Shown here: positions 21,701 to 32,744 of the stretch, in pieces
Layout of the letters: each line of letters begins with the position of its first letter
Position numbering within the stretch: the stretch's first letter is position 1
Assembly (NCBI GenBank): GCA_030549495.1
Contig: JAUIRK010000696.1
Location: 62,001-126,000 of the forward strand
Source: Nectonema munidae
Lineage: Eukaryota > Nematomorpha > Nectonematoida > Nectonematidae
Reading direction: 5' to 3'
Length of the DNA: 64,000 nucleotides
The notes under the pieces: model-generated
What the model was told of the DNA's origin: nothing
Databases searched by the model: none
Seen by the model: only the letters and a program-made list of their open reading frames with translations
Position numbers and translations under genes: made by a program

Positions 21701-23765
21701 CACTAGAAGTACCAAAGATTTTTTATACCTAAAAAGACAATGTGGTCAAATTGACCACTCTGTATAACTTATCCAAAATTTGAAAATTAGAACTATTTTA
21801 TTTAAAAATAATAATAAAAAAACAATAAAAACGCCTAACAGCTATTACATATAATTAACTTCTTTTTTATGCATTTACCACATGCCATTTTTCCACACTT
21901 TTTGCACTTTTCAGTAGTTTTATTTTTACAGCGTTTTGTTTGGCACAGTTTTCTGGTTGATGAAGATAACATTTTGTCGTCATTCAAAGAAAAGTCCGAA
22001 TCACTATTGCATATTTCAACTTGATCTTTAACTAACTCTTCAATAAGATTCATAATAAATTGGCGTCTTGATATAGAAGATTTATTTATTTTCTTGTAAA
22101 GTATATAAGAATTTACCACGGCTAAATCTAAAACATTGAAAAAAAGGGCTAATGGCCATCTTCTAACTCCTGCTTTTGAAGTGTATAACTTTGTCATCTG
22201 GTCAACTATATCTACACCATACTTTGTTGAGTTATAAAACAAAATTGTTTCAGGCTTTTTTATTATCTTGCAAAATTTTTATTGTTTTAGTATGAAGAGA
22301 ACTCAAAATCAACACCATTTTGTTTTCTTTTGCTTTATACGCTGTAAGAGAAATGTTTTCATTGCAATAAAAAATTTTTGAAGAAAATTTAGGCATTTTA
22401 TTAGGCTTGTGCTTCAAAAGTTCAGGAATTTCTTTCCTATTCAGCTTTATAGTTCCAACCAAACTTGTTTTTTTTCAAGCAGTTTTTCGCACAAACTTTT
22501 GGAAGTAAAATAGTTGTCACAAGTTACATTGTAACCTTTATTATACAGTTTGGATTGTTCAAGCAATTTATCCACTACATAATGACCAAGTTGAAGATTT
22601 CTTCTATCTTCATCTTTTCCAAGATAAGGAAATCCACCACAAACATACTTTGATTCAACCTCAACAAGTAGCCAAAACTTTATGCCAAATTTATCTGGCT
22701 TGGATGGTAGGTATTGTGTAAAAGGGCACCTTGCTTTAGTAGGAAAAAGCTGTTCATCCACGCTCAAATAACAGTCAGGTGTATATGAGAGAATACAATT
22801 TTCTATAAAGATATTCCAAATATCGGAAAAAAGTGCAAATTTATCATTCTCAAGTCTTTTATTACGATCGCTTTTCATATCAAACCTCAGATATTTCATA
22901 ATCTTTTCATACTTTAAACGTGACATAGTGTTTGAGAAAAAATTGACTCCCCATTTTTTTGACCAAAAAGACTTGAGAGGGTAATTTTTACCCCCTAAAA
23001 CGCCGCGCAATATTGAAAGTGCCATAAATTTGTCAATATCGTGCAAATCAATTTTCCATTCATTTTCAAAATTTTTAGCTTCAAAGTTAGTACATTTTTG
23101 TATGTGTCGCAACATGTTCTCTGAAATTATACATCGAAAAGCTGAAACAAAACTTTTATCAATATTACGAAGAGAATAATTTGTTGGACCAGATTTTACT
23201 TTGAAAACATTTTGTTGTTGTTTACGTCCATGTTCATTAGAGCAAGAAATTTCTGACCAAATTGTTCCATCTTTTCCAATCATATCATTATTATTTTGAA
23301 AGTCTACTTCTTCGGTTTCTAAGTTATTTGATGAATCTTCTGAAGTGAAAGAAGTCTCTAAATTACGGAGAGTTTCTTCATCGCTTTCCCTGGAGAGAAA
23401 ATCTGAACCAGAATTATCTTCCTCGAGACTACGAATGAATAACAACGCGTTTGCAGAGGCTTCTCTTTTATACTTAGGAAGAGGCATTGAATAAAAAATA
23501 TTAAAAAATGAATTAAAAAGGACAAGCAACTGAAAACAAATGTTTGATTGATGAGATGTCAAAATGACCACTTTGTCTTTTTAGGTATGTTAGTCTCTGC
23601 ACAGAAAATTCATAAATTTTTTGAAGAACACATGTATTAAAAACATAGTATAATTATATATATTAAAAGTCACAAAGTGACTGATGATTTAATTGTTGGA
23701 TTCTATATAAATTTATTGATTAAAAAGTACGATGTGGTCATTTTGACCACTTTGTCTTTCTAGTG
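21701..23765 (-). mobile_element. piggyBac transposon, almost intact
   Basis: The element starts CACTAGAAGTACC and ends TTTCTAGTG. Both sides are flanked by TTAA (21697-21700 and 23766-23769), the piggyBac target duplication. The subterminal motif ATACCTAAAAAGACAA with GTGGTCA occurs on the left (21725-21750) and inverted on the right (23561-23587). A near-palindrome, GTGGTCAAATTGACCAC (21742) and its close relative (23734), sits just inside each end. Confidence 0.93.
21835..23487 (-). pseudogene. piggyBac transposase, two frameshifts
   Basis: Starting at M-P-L-P-K-Y-K-R-E-A, the protein has an acidic N-terminus, then the DDE_Tnp_1_7 core. Core motifs are Y-L-S-V-D-E-Q-L-F-P-T-K-A-R (first Asp), Y-L-P-S-K-P-D-K-F-G-I-K-F, Y-N-V-T-C-D-N-Y-F-T-S (second Asp) and Y-G-V-D-I-V-D-Q-M-T-K (third Asp). 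The tail is the expected cysteine-rich zinc domain, C-Q-T-K-R-C then C-K-K-C-G-K-M-A-C-G-K-C. The frame is lost at about 22470 and 22254. Both sites are runs of A, so sequencing or assembly error is possible. Apart from these, length and residues look functional (about 550 codons). An alternative upstream Met at 23571 adds a hydrophobic stretch and is less likely. Confidence 0.92.
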
Positions 23766-23996
23766 TTAAAAGCATACATTTCTTATCTAAAATGTTTTTT
23801 GGTGGAACATCCTTCCCTCAATAAAATGATTTATAAGAACAAAGTAAGCATGGTAGAGTGGTTGGGATGTAAAAAGGCTCACCAATCCATTTTTTGACTT
23901 TACAAAATGAGTATGCACCCATTTTAAAAAAGATGTGGCGCTTAACTCATATCTACCTCTCTATTAAAAATCTGAAAATGAGTGCCTATTTTTCAG

Positions 23997-24274
23997 TATA
24001 ATCCCTTGTTGCTCTCCTGTGAATAAAGAAAATATTCTACACTTTGGCTTCAATCCTGATTCTATTGTCTCAACTTCTTTTTATGAAGAAGAAAAAGATG
24101 CGGAGGCTAATCTCAAAATCACAACTGGAGCTTCCAAAAACGTTCCTCTACCTAAAAAGGCATCGCCCATATCTGAAGAAATAGATTCCAAAGAATTGGG
24201 TGAAGAAAGCGCTAAGGGCCAGGAATGTGAAGAAAATACAAATATCCACTCTCTCTACAAATACTTCAACAAGA
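23997..24274 (+). CDS. Internal exon of unidentified host gene
   Basis: The acceptor GTGCCTATTTTTCAG precedes one base completing a codon and then an open segment I-I-P-C-C-S-P-V-N-K-E-N. The product is acidic and polar with S-F-Y-E-E-E-K-D-A-E-A and E-L-G-E-E-S-A-K-G-Q-E. A donor AAGA|GTACTT at 24274 would leave one base. With these edges it accepts the two bases left by 16388-16785 and delivers the one base needed by 33686. The donor is weak, and later GT sites (24298, 24321) are alternatives. No known domain. The whole frame to the stop at 24402 becomes hydrophobic after 24280, which argues for splicing near here. Confidence 0.42.
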
Positions 24275-24402
24275 GTACTTCTAGCATTTTGTTTTACGTA
24301 GTTGTAAACTTATCGACCGGGGTACGTGGATATTTTTACTGCATATCCTGTATCAAAAAAGTGAAAAAAGCTTTCAATTATTTTATATATTGTCATAATT
24401 GA

Positions 24403-25169
24403 TTGACAATATTTTTCGCAACAGGATTTAACAGTTTCAATATTGCAGGAACATAGATTCACAAAATGACCCTCATTATGCCGTTAGTTGAATTTATAAT
24501 AAGCTTACAGAATACGATGCCCCTCATGAATACTCAAAGAAACAATTTGATTGACTAACACTCAACTTCGCCACCAATTAACGTGAAATCATCGTTAATC
24601 AAATTTTAAATACCATAAAATCTCTCTATATTGAATACTCTAAAAATGTTCCTTATACAAACGTGTTCGCCATATAGAGGAGAATCTAGTAAATTAGACT
24701 TATAAAACTAATTATGAAATAAAATTTAAAGATGAGTATAAATTTCATTCTTTTCACAATTTTGCCTAAAGTAAGCTACGCACCCGTTAAATTTCACGTT
24801 TTCCATAGACCACATAAAAGACTCTCTATATCAACAACTTCATTCTTCATACCTTGAGTGAGTATAGATATTGCCCTCAAGTCAAGACCAACAATCTTTT
24901 ATAGACCAAATAAAAGATATTCTATACAGCCTCTACTTATATTGCACCATTATTTTCAAGCATACTTTTTATTTACAAAAATTTATATTTTGAATAGAAG
25001 TGCTTTTCTGTTTTGAAAAATTCGTTGTATTTTAAGTTGTTTGCCAGTCATCCTTTTCTTTTCAATAATATCTTGAATACAGGATTCTGATTCTGACATC
25101 AAAAATAAAGCTTTTTCATACCCATTTCTGAATCCTTTTAGTTTCTTTAAACAATTTCGGTTTTAGGCA
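24403..25169. other. AT-rich intron-like sequence
   Basis: A stretch near 24610-24690 (ATCTCTCTATATTGAATAC then CCATATAGAGGAG) weakly resembles pogo-type MITE ends. Nothing else was recognised. Confidence 0.25.
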
Positions 25170-25177
25170 TCGCAATG

Positions 25178-28100
25178 CAGGGGTGCAAAATTATTTAAAT
25201 CTTGATCGCGCATTAAAAAATTTAATCGCACATGCTTTTGGTAGTTAAGTAAGGGGGCATTAACCTGTGTATACTCTATAAAAGTTTGAGTACATACACT
25301 TAGTGTTTTAAAATAAAAAGTTTAATTATTTTTATTGCACTACGACATCAAATAGTAAATCAAAAATAAACTACTCTATTTAAATTAGACCTAATGTCTA
25401 CGTGAAGAGTGCCAAAGTTTTAGACTTTCTGTAGGATCAAACTCATCAATTGAAACTCCAGATAGACCAATTTGCATTAGAGAATCTATGTTTTCACAGG
25501 TAATTTTGCCCCTTAAATTTGTTTTGATCAAGTTCATTCTACTGAACCCTCTTTCACATCCTGCAGATGAACAAGGCAAACTAAGAACAATTGATAATAA
25601 TTTTGACAAAAGCGAAAATCTTTCTGAATTTAAAATGAAATTTGATGAAAACACTGTTCTTTACATTTGGTTTTCAATAAAAACTATTCATCAACAATCA
25701 TTTGCTCATCAAAGTTAAAACTTAGATTCCCCATTGATAATAGAGGACTTTCAAAGTGCTTGGCTAGTTTTCTAATTTCATAATCACCAAAATCAGACAA
25801 CTTTTTTCCATCAGGCCATGTTAGTGTATCAAATATTGACATGTGACTCACTACACTTCCTTGTAGGGTTTCAAATCTTTTCATAAGCGAAGTCACTGCG
25901 TCAATAATTATATTTTTTCTGTCTTCTTGATAGTTGATTTCTCCTGTGTCTACACTCTCCAACTGTATTTCTTTAAACATACCTGAATTTGAAACATTTT
26001 TTGTGAAGGCTGCTTCTTCATTGCCAAAATTATTTTTTAAATTATTCAGAAGACTGATTATTTTTTCAACAAAAGGTTTTATATCACTTATAAGGAGCGA
26101 CTCTTTTTGAAATATCAAAGAAAGGGGCTTGAGAATTATCAAAAAATCATGGAAGAAATGACAAAGTTTTAAAAATCTATACTCGCAAATAGATTTCAGG
26201 ATCAATTTCGATTCGAAGCAATGTGATTTTTTAATAGAAGCAGTGCTTTGTAAATGCAGGACAATTGGCTGCCAATTTTTCAAAAAAGCGCGCAAAGCTT
26301 GTTCTTTACTTGCTATCCAACGAACAGAATTAATATCTTTTAATTTTAAAATCTCTACTTCTAAATCACTTGCGACTTCTTTTAATTGAGATAAACGCTG
26401 AGGAGAAGAGTTATAAAAAACATATAATTTTCTAAGGATTGATTCAACTTTGGTGATGAAGAACACGGATTTCAAAGAATCAAGAACTGCAAGCTGAAGT
26501 CTATGAGCAACACAATGTGTTACAATTAAATGTGGGATGTCATTTGCTATTTTAGCAACCACCCCATTGTAATTACCAAGCATTGTTCTTGCTCCATCTG
26601 TTGCAAGCCCCACTAAAATCTTAATCTTTTGGAAAGGTTTCTCGAAGCTGTCATGTATCCATCAGCACTTTGATTAGGCAATTTTTCAGACTTAAGTATG
26701 ATTCTTTGTGAAGTATAAATCGCACATAAACAATTAAAGAAGAAGTGGTTGAAACATACTTTGATCCATCAAGTAATAAGCTGAAGCATGGGGATTTTGA
26801 AATATCTCTCAAAAGATTTTTGCGCATTGTTTCGGAGATGTAATGGATAAACTAAGTACACATTGTTCTGTTCACGTATTTTTCTTTCACGTCTATTCCC
26901 TATTTTTGAATCAATTGTATTTATTTTTCCAAATCACCATAAGGCTTGTTCCAATAAGCAATGAAATAGGAAATATTGAAAAGTTTTTTTAAATTTTCAA
27001 ACTCTAATTCATCCATTTTCGATAAGCACTTGGCCATCGGGGTTTTTTCAGGATAAAAATGCGCTTTGTACAATTGTTTGCATTTTTTATGCGAAAGACT
27101 TTTTTCATGAATTATAAATGTTTCTTTTTTGAATGAATCTTTGTAGCCTACAACAAGTTTAGATGAGTTATCGGCTTGGTTTTTAAAATAAGAGCAATAT
27201 TTACAAAAAACTTTCACTACTTCATTTTTCTCTCCTCTTTCAATTTCTATTCATTCTGTAAACTGACTTGCATAAGAAGAAAGAAACTTACAACGACGCT
27301 GCATTCTTTTCTTTCATCTAAGCGAACCTCGTTTTCATTGAAGATTATTTGATTTACAGAAGTACTTGTGCTTGGTTGGGAAACAGTAGTAATATCTTCA
27401 ACATCAATCTTCTGTTTTTTTTTTCAAAAAAGTTGAGAATGGTTTGTCCACGTTTACTAGATGAACTCATTACAATCAGATATAAACTTATTTTGATTTC
27501 TAAAACTTCCACTGATTTTCAATAGAGTTAATATAACTGTTTATAATTGGCTGTATCAAAAAATAGCACTTGTACACTTATAACAACCTAAAATTAATAA
27601 TAAAAATTGATAACACTTCATATATAACAAACACAACAAAATTAATCATGTTAGTTCTTTAGAGCCGATTTAATTGTAAGATAAAAAAGCCTCATAAAAT
27701 TAAAACAAATTTTTGTGTTGAGTGCGTAACATGAAATTATACAGATTATTTCTTTTTAAATATAGTCTATTTTCAAAGATAAAATCTTACAAACTATACA
27801 AATCAAAAAATGCTTAAAAGTTTATTCAAGGTGTTAAAAACGCATTTAATTATGTTAAAAATGCATTTAATTATTTTTAGAAAAAGGAAAAGAAACAATT
27901 TTTATTACTAAACAAAAAAAAGAATATATAATTTACTTCAGTTTTGTGAAATATCCTGAGTCAAAATACTCAGACTAACATAAAATATCATCAAACATAA
28001 GACTATTTAAATAACCTTTATGGACGAGACTTGGAGTGTGAAGAAGTAGAGAAATGATGATGAGAATAAGTGAATAGATTACATACAATGAACTGAGTTT

Positions 28101-28410
28101 ATATCACACAATTACCATCATTGCTGATAAATATGACAAAAAATAGCAAGAAAGTGACTTTATTATGCGCTATGTGTTACAAAAACTAATTTTATAATAG
28201 CAGTTATTGTAGGTATATCTAATATAAATTATAAAAAACTTCATTCGTAAGCGTAGTGCAACAGCAACATAGTTTATACATAATGCATCACTATACTAGA
28301 TAAATCACAATATAATATATATAAACATAGAACTCCTAATTGTGCTTACATAATTTTGGTCGCTCGTACTAAAATTTTTAGTCGCGCGTACAAAAAATTT
28401 TCTCGCGCAG
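25178..28410 (-). mobile_element. hAT transposon, ZNF862/KIAA1586-like type
   Basis: The probable left end is CAGGGGTGCAAAATTATT. The probable right end is near 28410, where TCGCGCGTAC-type motifs resemble TTGATCGCGCA inside the left end. The pairing is imperfect, and the flanking 8-mers TCGCAATG and TGCTAATG match at only five of eight positions, so the exact right edge is uncertain. The transposase remnant lies at 25391-27217 on the minus strand. Confidence 0.6.
25391..27217 (-). pseudogene. hAT transposase, most domains present
   Basis: The first piece (27217-26921) begins F-C-K-Y-C-S-Y-F and continues with I-I-H-E-K-S-L-S-H-K-K-C, a zinc-finger region. After a broken stretch, a 309-residue open frame (26613-25684) contains G-L-A-T-D-G-A-R-T-M-L-G (second catalytic Asp), T-H-C-V-A-H-R-L-Q-L-A and S-V-R-W-I-A-S-K-E-Q-A. 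It continues through the helical insertion to the core end. The last frame (25654-25391) is the dimerisation domain with L-P-C-S-S-A-G-C-E-R-G-F-S-R-M-N. The first catalytic Asp region falls in the broken part near 26640-26900. The gene layout matches ZNF862/KIAA1586-like hAT proteins. Confidence 0.85.
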
Positions 28411-28429
28411 TGCTAATGGAATAAATAAC

Positions 28430-30640
28430 TTAGATATTCCTCATCTTCTTCTCTTGACGCTTTAAACGTTTCTAAAATTTCTGATTCCCAATTATCTCTA
28501 TTCAAAGCAAGAAAATGAGTATCATTTGTTTATATAAAATCTTCAAATCCAAAAGTTTTTGAAACCTCTTCAATCACTTTCAAGGCCCTCGAAAATTTAC
28601 ATGTGTCTTTTTCATCCCCTTTTTCTAAATTTTCATCAAAACATAAATCCTGCTTTTTGAAAACATTTTTCTTTTGTCTTGGGTAACTTAATTCTACGCT
28701 TGATTAGTCCAGGAGATAGCATCTTTACAGTAACCATTTTAGTTACATCATCGCCATACTTTTAACTCCAAAAAGTATTTTTTTAAGAAAACGTTTTCTA
28801 TATCCAATTTTTAAATTTTGTATTATGCAAAATTAACTTTAACATTACTAAGCTCTTTTACAAAATGACTGGGCGCATTGACAATCAAAAGTAACGTTAA
28901 TTCCGTCGTATATGTCGAAAATTTATACTCAACATGAGATTGATCAAACACAAAGTTCCATTCCTCGCCATTCAAATGGTCATCGTAAGGATCCTCTTCT
29001 GGAATAATGTCATGTTCCACTGATTAAGAAGAAATATCGTCATCCTCCGTACTGTCCATGGCATTACTTGACAATGATTTTTGGATCCTTTTACACGCTG
29101 TAGGCAAAGATGCTGCACGCATATTTCTGGCCGTAGTGTAGGTTTTTTGACCCGATACCATCCATTTGGTGCGCATAGAATCTTTAAATGGTTTGTCTAA
29201 CGATATATCCAAAGGTAGCAGTACAGATGTTAATCTCTTTTTTCAATTCTAATCCTTTTTTGTAGTATCCCTTAAATGTGACTTAAACATGTCCCACACT
29301 AACAACGATTTGGGTCTAAGCATAGCGCCAGGCCGACGCGCCCACATTTCGTTAATTCGTTTGATACATCCACGATCGTGCATCCATCCCTTTTCTTGTA
29401 CATGAAAGACGACTCCTGACAGAAACTTGTTTTTTGGCATCGTTTTTCCTTTCAATATTATGATAGGTGGCAGTTTTGTTGCATTAGCGAGGCATGCATA
29501 CGACGGTGAAGTGTTGTTTTTCGTGCTGTGCTCTTCACCAGAACTGTCTTCTCTCCTTTTTTGTTAATTGTAGTGCTGCCGACAACATCAAAAACATGGA
29601 CGTTTCGTCCATATGAGCCATCTCGTATTTATTTCGTTTTTTTGATTGATGCCAAAGGTCTGCAATTTTGAATCGTGATCTTGTCCAAATCTTTTGGCAG
29701 CTGTTGAGGAATTTTTGTCTTTTGACAAATCACCAGATTATGACGATGCATAAAACGGGAACACCAACTGACAGTTGCCTTGAAATCCATGCTCTCTTCT
29801 GTATTCTTAGCTGCTCATTCTAAAGCTTTTAGTCGGATAAGGGCTCTTGTTACGCTTCTGCCACATTGACGTTCAGATAACACCCATGTCGCTATTTCCT
29901 CCTCTAATCTTGGCCATTTTTCTTGATTTTGACCACGATTCGCACATTTGGTTAAAGGCAAATCTTTAATACTATTTTTTGCTTTCCTCCAATCTCTGAC
30001 CAATTTTAATTAAAATTTTCTAACTAAGCTTAGCAAGGTTAGACACACCAAATGAAAAAAATCAATAAATTTCTGGACAATAAATCCATAAATAATAATC
30101 TAGACAGGAATACTATAAAGTGCATAAAACATGACACTCCTTTTAGTGAAAGCCTTTTTGTGAAGGAAGCATGCCATGCTGGCAAAACTAATAAGTCAGA
30201 GTGAACGTTACTTGAGTGAGAGCACAAGATTGAGTCAGCAAAAATGACGCAGTTGATTATTAAATGCTATTTCCTTAGTGACGTCTTACCTTTGATGCCG
30301 CCTGGAATATTCCGACCAAGCAATTGAACAAGAAAAGGGGGTCGACTTATACGCGAGGTATATCTCAAGATAAAAATTCTTAGGCTAAACTTATACGCCG
30401 GATAAGTTTTTTCTTTTTCATATTTTTATTTAAGATTGTGAGCCATTCTTCAAAAATAAACGCATTCATCCCAGCCTTTTTATTTGCCTTCCAAATAACT
30501 AGTAACTTCTCCAAAATTTTAAATTCTTTAAGACACCTTGCTTTTTTACATTTTCCAATTAGTAACGGTTTTCGTTTTTCAGTTCCTAGCCAGTTGCAGC
30601 AGAGCAAACATGTTACTCTTTCCTTGAAAACCTTTGTTCA
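28430..30640 (-). mobile_element. Tigger element B, split by Tigger element A
   Basis: The minus-strand segment 30631-30410 reads V-T-C-L-L-C-C-N-W-L-G-T-E-K-R-K-P and ends I-L-N-K-N-M-K-K-K, the first part of a Tigger DDE domain. The expected continuation, L-L-L-I-(D)-N-A-P-S-H, appears 1.5 kb away at 28890-28860 as T-L-L-L-I-V-N-A-P-S-H. The catalytic Asp there is Val. Between the two pieces sits Tigger element A. Downstream of the N-A-P-S-H motif the frame decays. A K- and E-rich stretch to about 28430 may be the tail. Confidence 0.7.
28902..30402 (-). mobile_element. Tigger/pogo element A (jerky-like), nested
   Basis: Ends TCCGTCGTATATGT (left) and, inverted, TCCGGCGTATAAGT (right) match. 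Minus-strand frames give a Tigger protein from right to left. First is W-R-K-A-K-N-S-I-K-D-L-P (29995), then the CENP-B-like region with V-L-S-E-R-Q-C-G-R-S-V and W-C-S-R-F-M-H-R-H-N-L. DDE-domain pieces follow: V-V-F-H-V-Q-E-K-G-W-M-H (29420), R-R-P-G-A-M-L-R-P-K-S-L-L-V-W-D-M-F (29350), then D-I-S-L-D-K-P-F-K-D (29212) and D-S-T-E-D-D. Several stops and frame changes. It lies in the middle of element B. Confidence 0.8.
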
Positions 30641-30827
30641 GGGTTGCCAAAATTTTCAAAAATCAGGGAAAATAAAATCTATCAGGGAAAACCAGAGAAT
30701 TTCAATGACTTTCACAATTTTTACTGTTATTTTAATTTTCAAAATTATTTAAATTTTAGTTATTAAATTTGAATTTTATTTTAGAAAATAAAATAATGTG
30801 TTTGTTTACGTAATCCTAAATTTTAAT

Positions 30828-31633
30828 GTCTCAACCGACCTTTTTCAATAATTTATGGCTAGATCCAAAAATAGAGCCTCAATTCGCATCTTGGTTGTCG
30901 AAAAAAGAAGGTAGCAATAGAGATGCGTATTGTATGATCTGCAAAAGTCTATTTCACTCGGTAATATGCGAAGAGTCGCCCTGAATTCCCACATGAAAAG
31001 CAAAACTCATAATACTCTTTCTGAAGCAAAGCAAAGTCAGCCATCAATTTTGAGTTTTGTCAAAAGTACTCCCCCAGCCTCGCAAGCTTCTGCCCAAGAA
31101 GAAATATCAGTTTAAAACTAGGTCTGTTGCAACTAAAATCGCTAATATAAAAGATCTAGGGGTATGCAAAGAAGATTTGACTAGGTCTGAAATTTTATGG
31201 GTTCTATTTGTGATTCAGTCCAATTTTTCGATATACTCCTGTTCATCCATCAGTCAAACTTTCAAATTGATGTTTCCAGATTCGAAATTAGCTTTATGTT
31301 TCAAACTTGGAAAAACCAAATGTGGGTATATATCAGCAATTATGGCCTCAGTCCTTATTTCAATGATATTTTGACTATCAAAATTAAGAGCTGTGGGGAT
31401 TTTGTTATTTGCTTTGATGAGGCGTTGAATAGGGTATCTCAAAAAATCAGTTGGGTGTGTTTGTGATATATTATGTCAGGGAAAGGGACTTGGTGTGCTC
31501 ACAATATTTCGACAGCGCTTTCCTTGGTCATGCATCAGCAAGTCATATATTGGAAAATATTAATCATATTTTGAAACCTTTTTTTTGGTCATCTCCAGAG
31601 GTCTATTTTCCTCTTGGAGATGGCTCTGCATGA
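30828..31633 (+). pseudogene. hAT transposase fragment (ZMYM/ZBED-like)
   Basis: From the Met at 30828 the frame reads L-D-P-K-I-E-P-Q-F-A-S-W-L and then a BED-like finger with C-M-I-C and H-M-K-S-K-T-H. A frame change falls inside the finger near 30945. Later frames give F-Q-T-W-K-N-Q-M-W-V-Y-I-S-N-Y-G-L-S-P-Y-F and F-V-I-C-F-D-E-A-L-N, the first catalytic Asp region of this hAT group. Next is Y-F-D-S-A-F-L-G-H-A with H-I-L-K-P-F-F. The match stops at about 31633, where the reverse-transcriptase fossil begins, so the C-terminal half is missing. At least four lesions. Confidence 0.75.
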
Positions 31634-32713
31634 TTTTATTAAACGTAAAGGCAACAAAAACAGTAAGATAGTGAAATATCACAAATGTTATTATACACAC
31701 AGAAAAATAGTTTTCTTTAATTTTCGGGAGGTGAGGGTGGGTGTTGACCACTTGATTGAGAAAGAAAGAGAATGAGTTGTCCAGGCTGGTGGCGTGCCTT
31801 ATATAGATGGTATCTTCTTCCTAGAGCCGGGACAGGCGATCGGCAGGATTAAGGTGCGTGGGAATATATTCGATGGATCTTCCTTGTCTCCACCAGCTCT
31901 TCTTCATGGCTTGCAGGATGAGAGCATGGATTTTGAGATCATTGGAACCATTCGCCTTAATGCTGCCGATGGCCGTAGTTGAGTCGCAGAAGATTTTGGT
32001 TTCGCTATTGGTTAGCGCCATTGTGATGAGTGCTCCAAGGGTTTCCATAAATGCGATGGGTTGGTCTTTACTTGTAGTGATTACGACTTCCTTGTTTTCC
32101 ATCTTGATTCCGATCTGATGGGGAGTGGCGTCGCAGAAGGCGTAGCTTTTGGGTTTACCCATTTGCGTCATTGGGATGACTTTGTCCACTTGGTTCCAGG
32201 CGTTGTCCCAACTTTGTTTGTCGATGACTTTGTCTTGGTATAGTCTTTTCAACCACCTCCACTTTCCACAGATGGTGCCGGTATAATACTGGATGAATCC
32301 CAGTAACCTGCTTTTCCATTTGTCGCTTTGGATGTTGCTCCATTCCAAAGCTGGTACTAGAAGGAGGGCGGATTTAACTTTGTTCTGAGTCTTTTTATCG
32401 ATCCAGAGATGTCTTTTGTTGAGGTTGATATTGATGCCAAGGTATTGAATTTCTTCAGAGGGTGTGCAAATGGATTTGTCTCTGTTGATTGAGATGTTGC
32501 ATTCATCACAAAATTCAAGGAATCTGTCGTTGATGAAACATGCAGATGCCCAATCCTTTGTGAGAATCAAGATATCATCGATATAAGTGAGAATTTTGAC
32601 CTTGCGATTGAGTCTTCCTTTGAAGCAGCTAATTAATTTGCGAAGCACATATTGAAGGACTCCTGGAGCAAACGCCGCTCCCATAGGGAGTCTTTGGAAG
32701 GCTCTGAAATTCC
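31634..32713 (-). mobile_element. Reverse transcriptase-RNase H fossil, hepadna-like or DIRS-like
   Basis: A minus-strand frame keeps the C-terminal half of a polymerase. Visible parts, in order: R-L-P-M-G-A-A-F-A-P, the Y-I-D-D active site, a Y-L-G-I-N-I palm-end motif, L-L-G-F-I-Q-Y-Y-T in the thumb region, then an RNase H domain from A-F-C-D-A-T-P to N-P-A-D-R-L-S-R-L. The protein ends right after RNase H. P-M-G (instead of P-F-G), D-A-T-P and the RNase H terminus recall hepadnavirus-type polymerases. DIRS-group retroelements share the D/N-x-A-D-x-L-S-R ending and are the main alternative. It abuts a hAT fragment and looks like an old incomplete copy. No terminal repeats were seen. Confidence 0.65.
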
Positions 32714-32744
32714 TATCAAAAATATTTTACAAATGATGTGAGAG

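Noticed and set aside
30039-30227. Short hydrophobic minus-strand ORF as a membrane protein
   Set aside because: Lies inside the Tigger A element upstream of its gene, with no start context or homologue.
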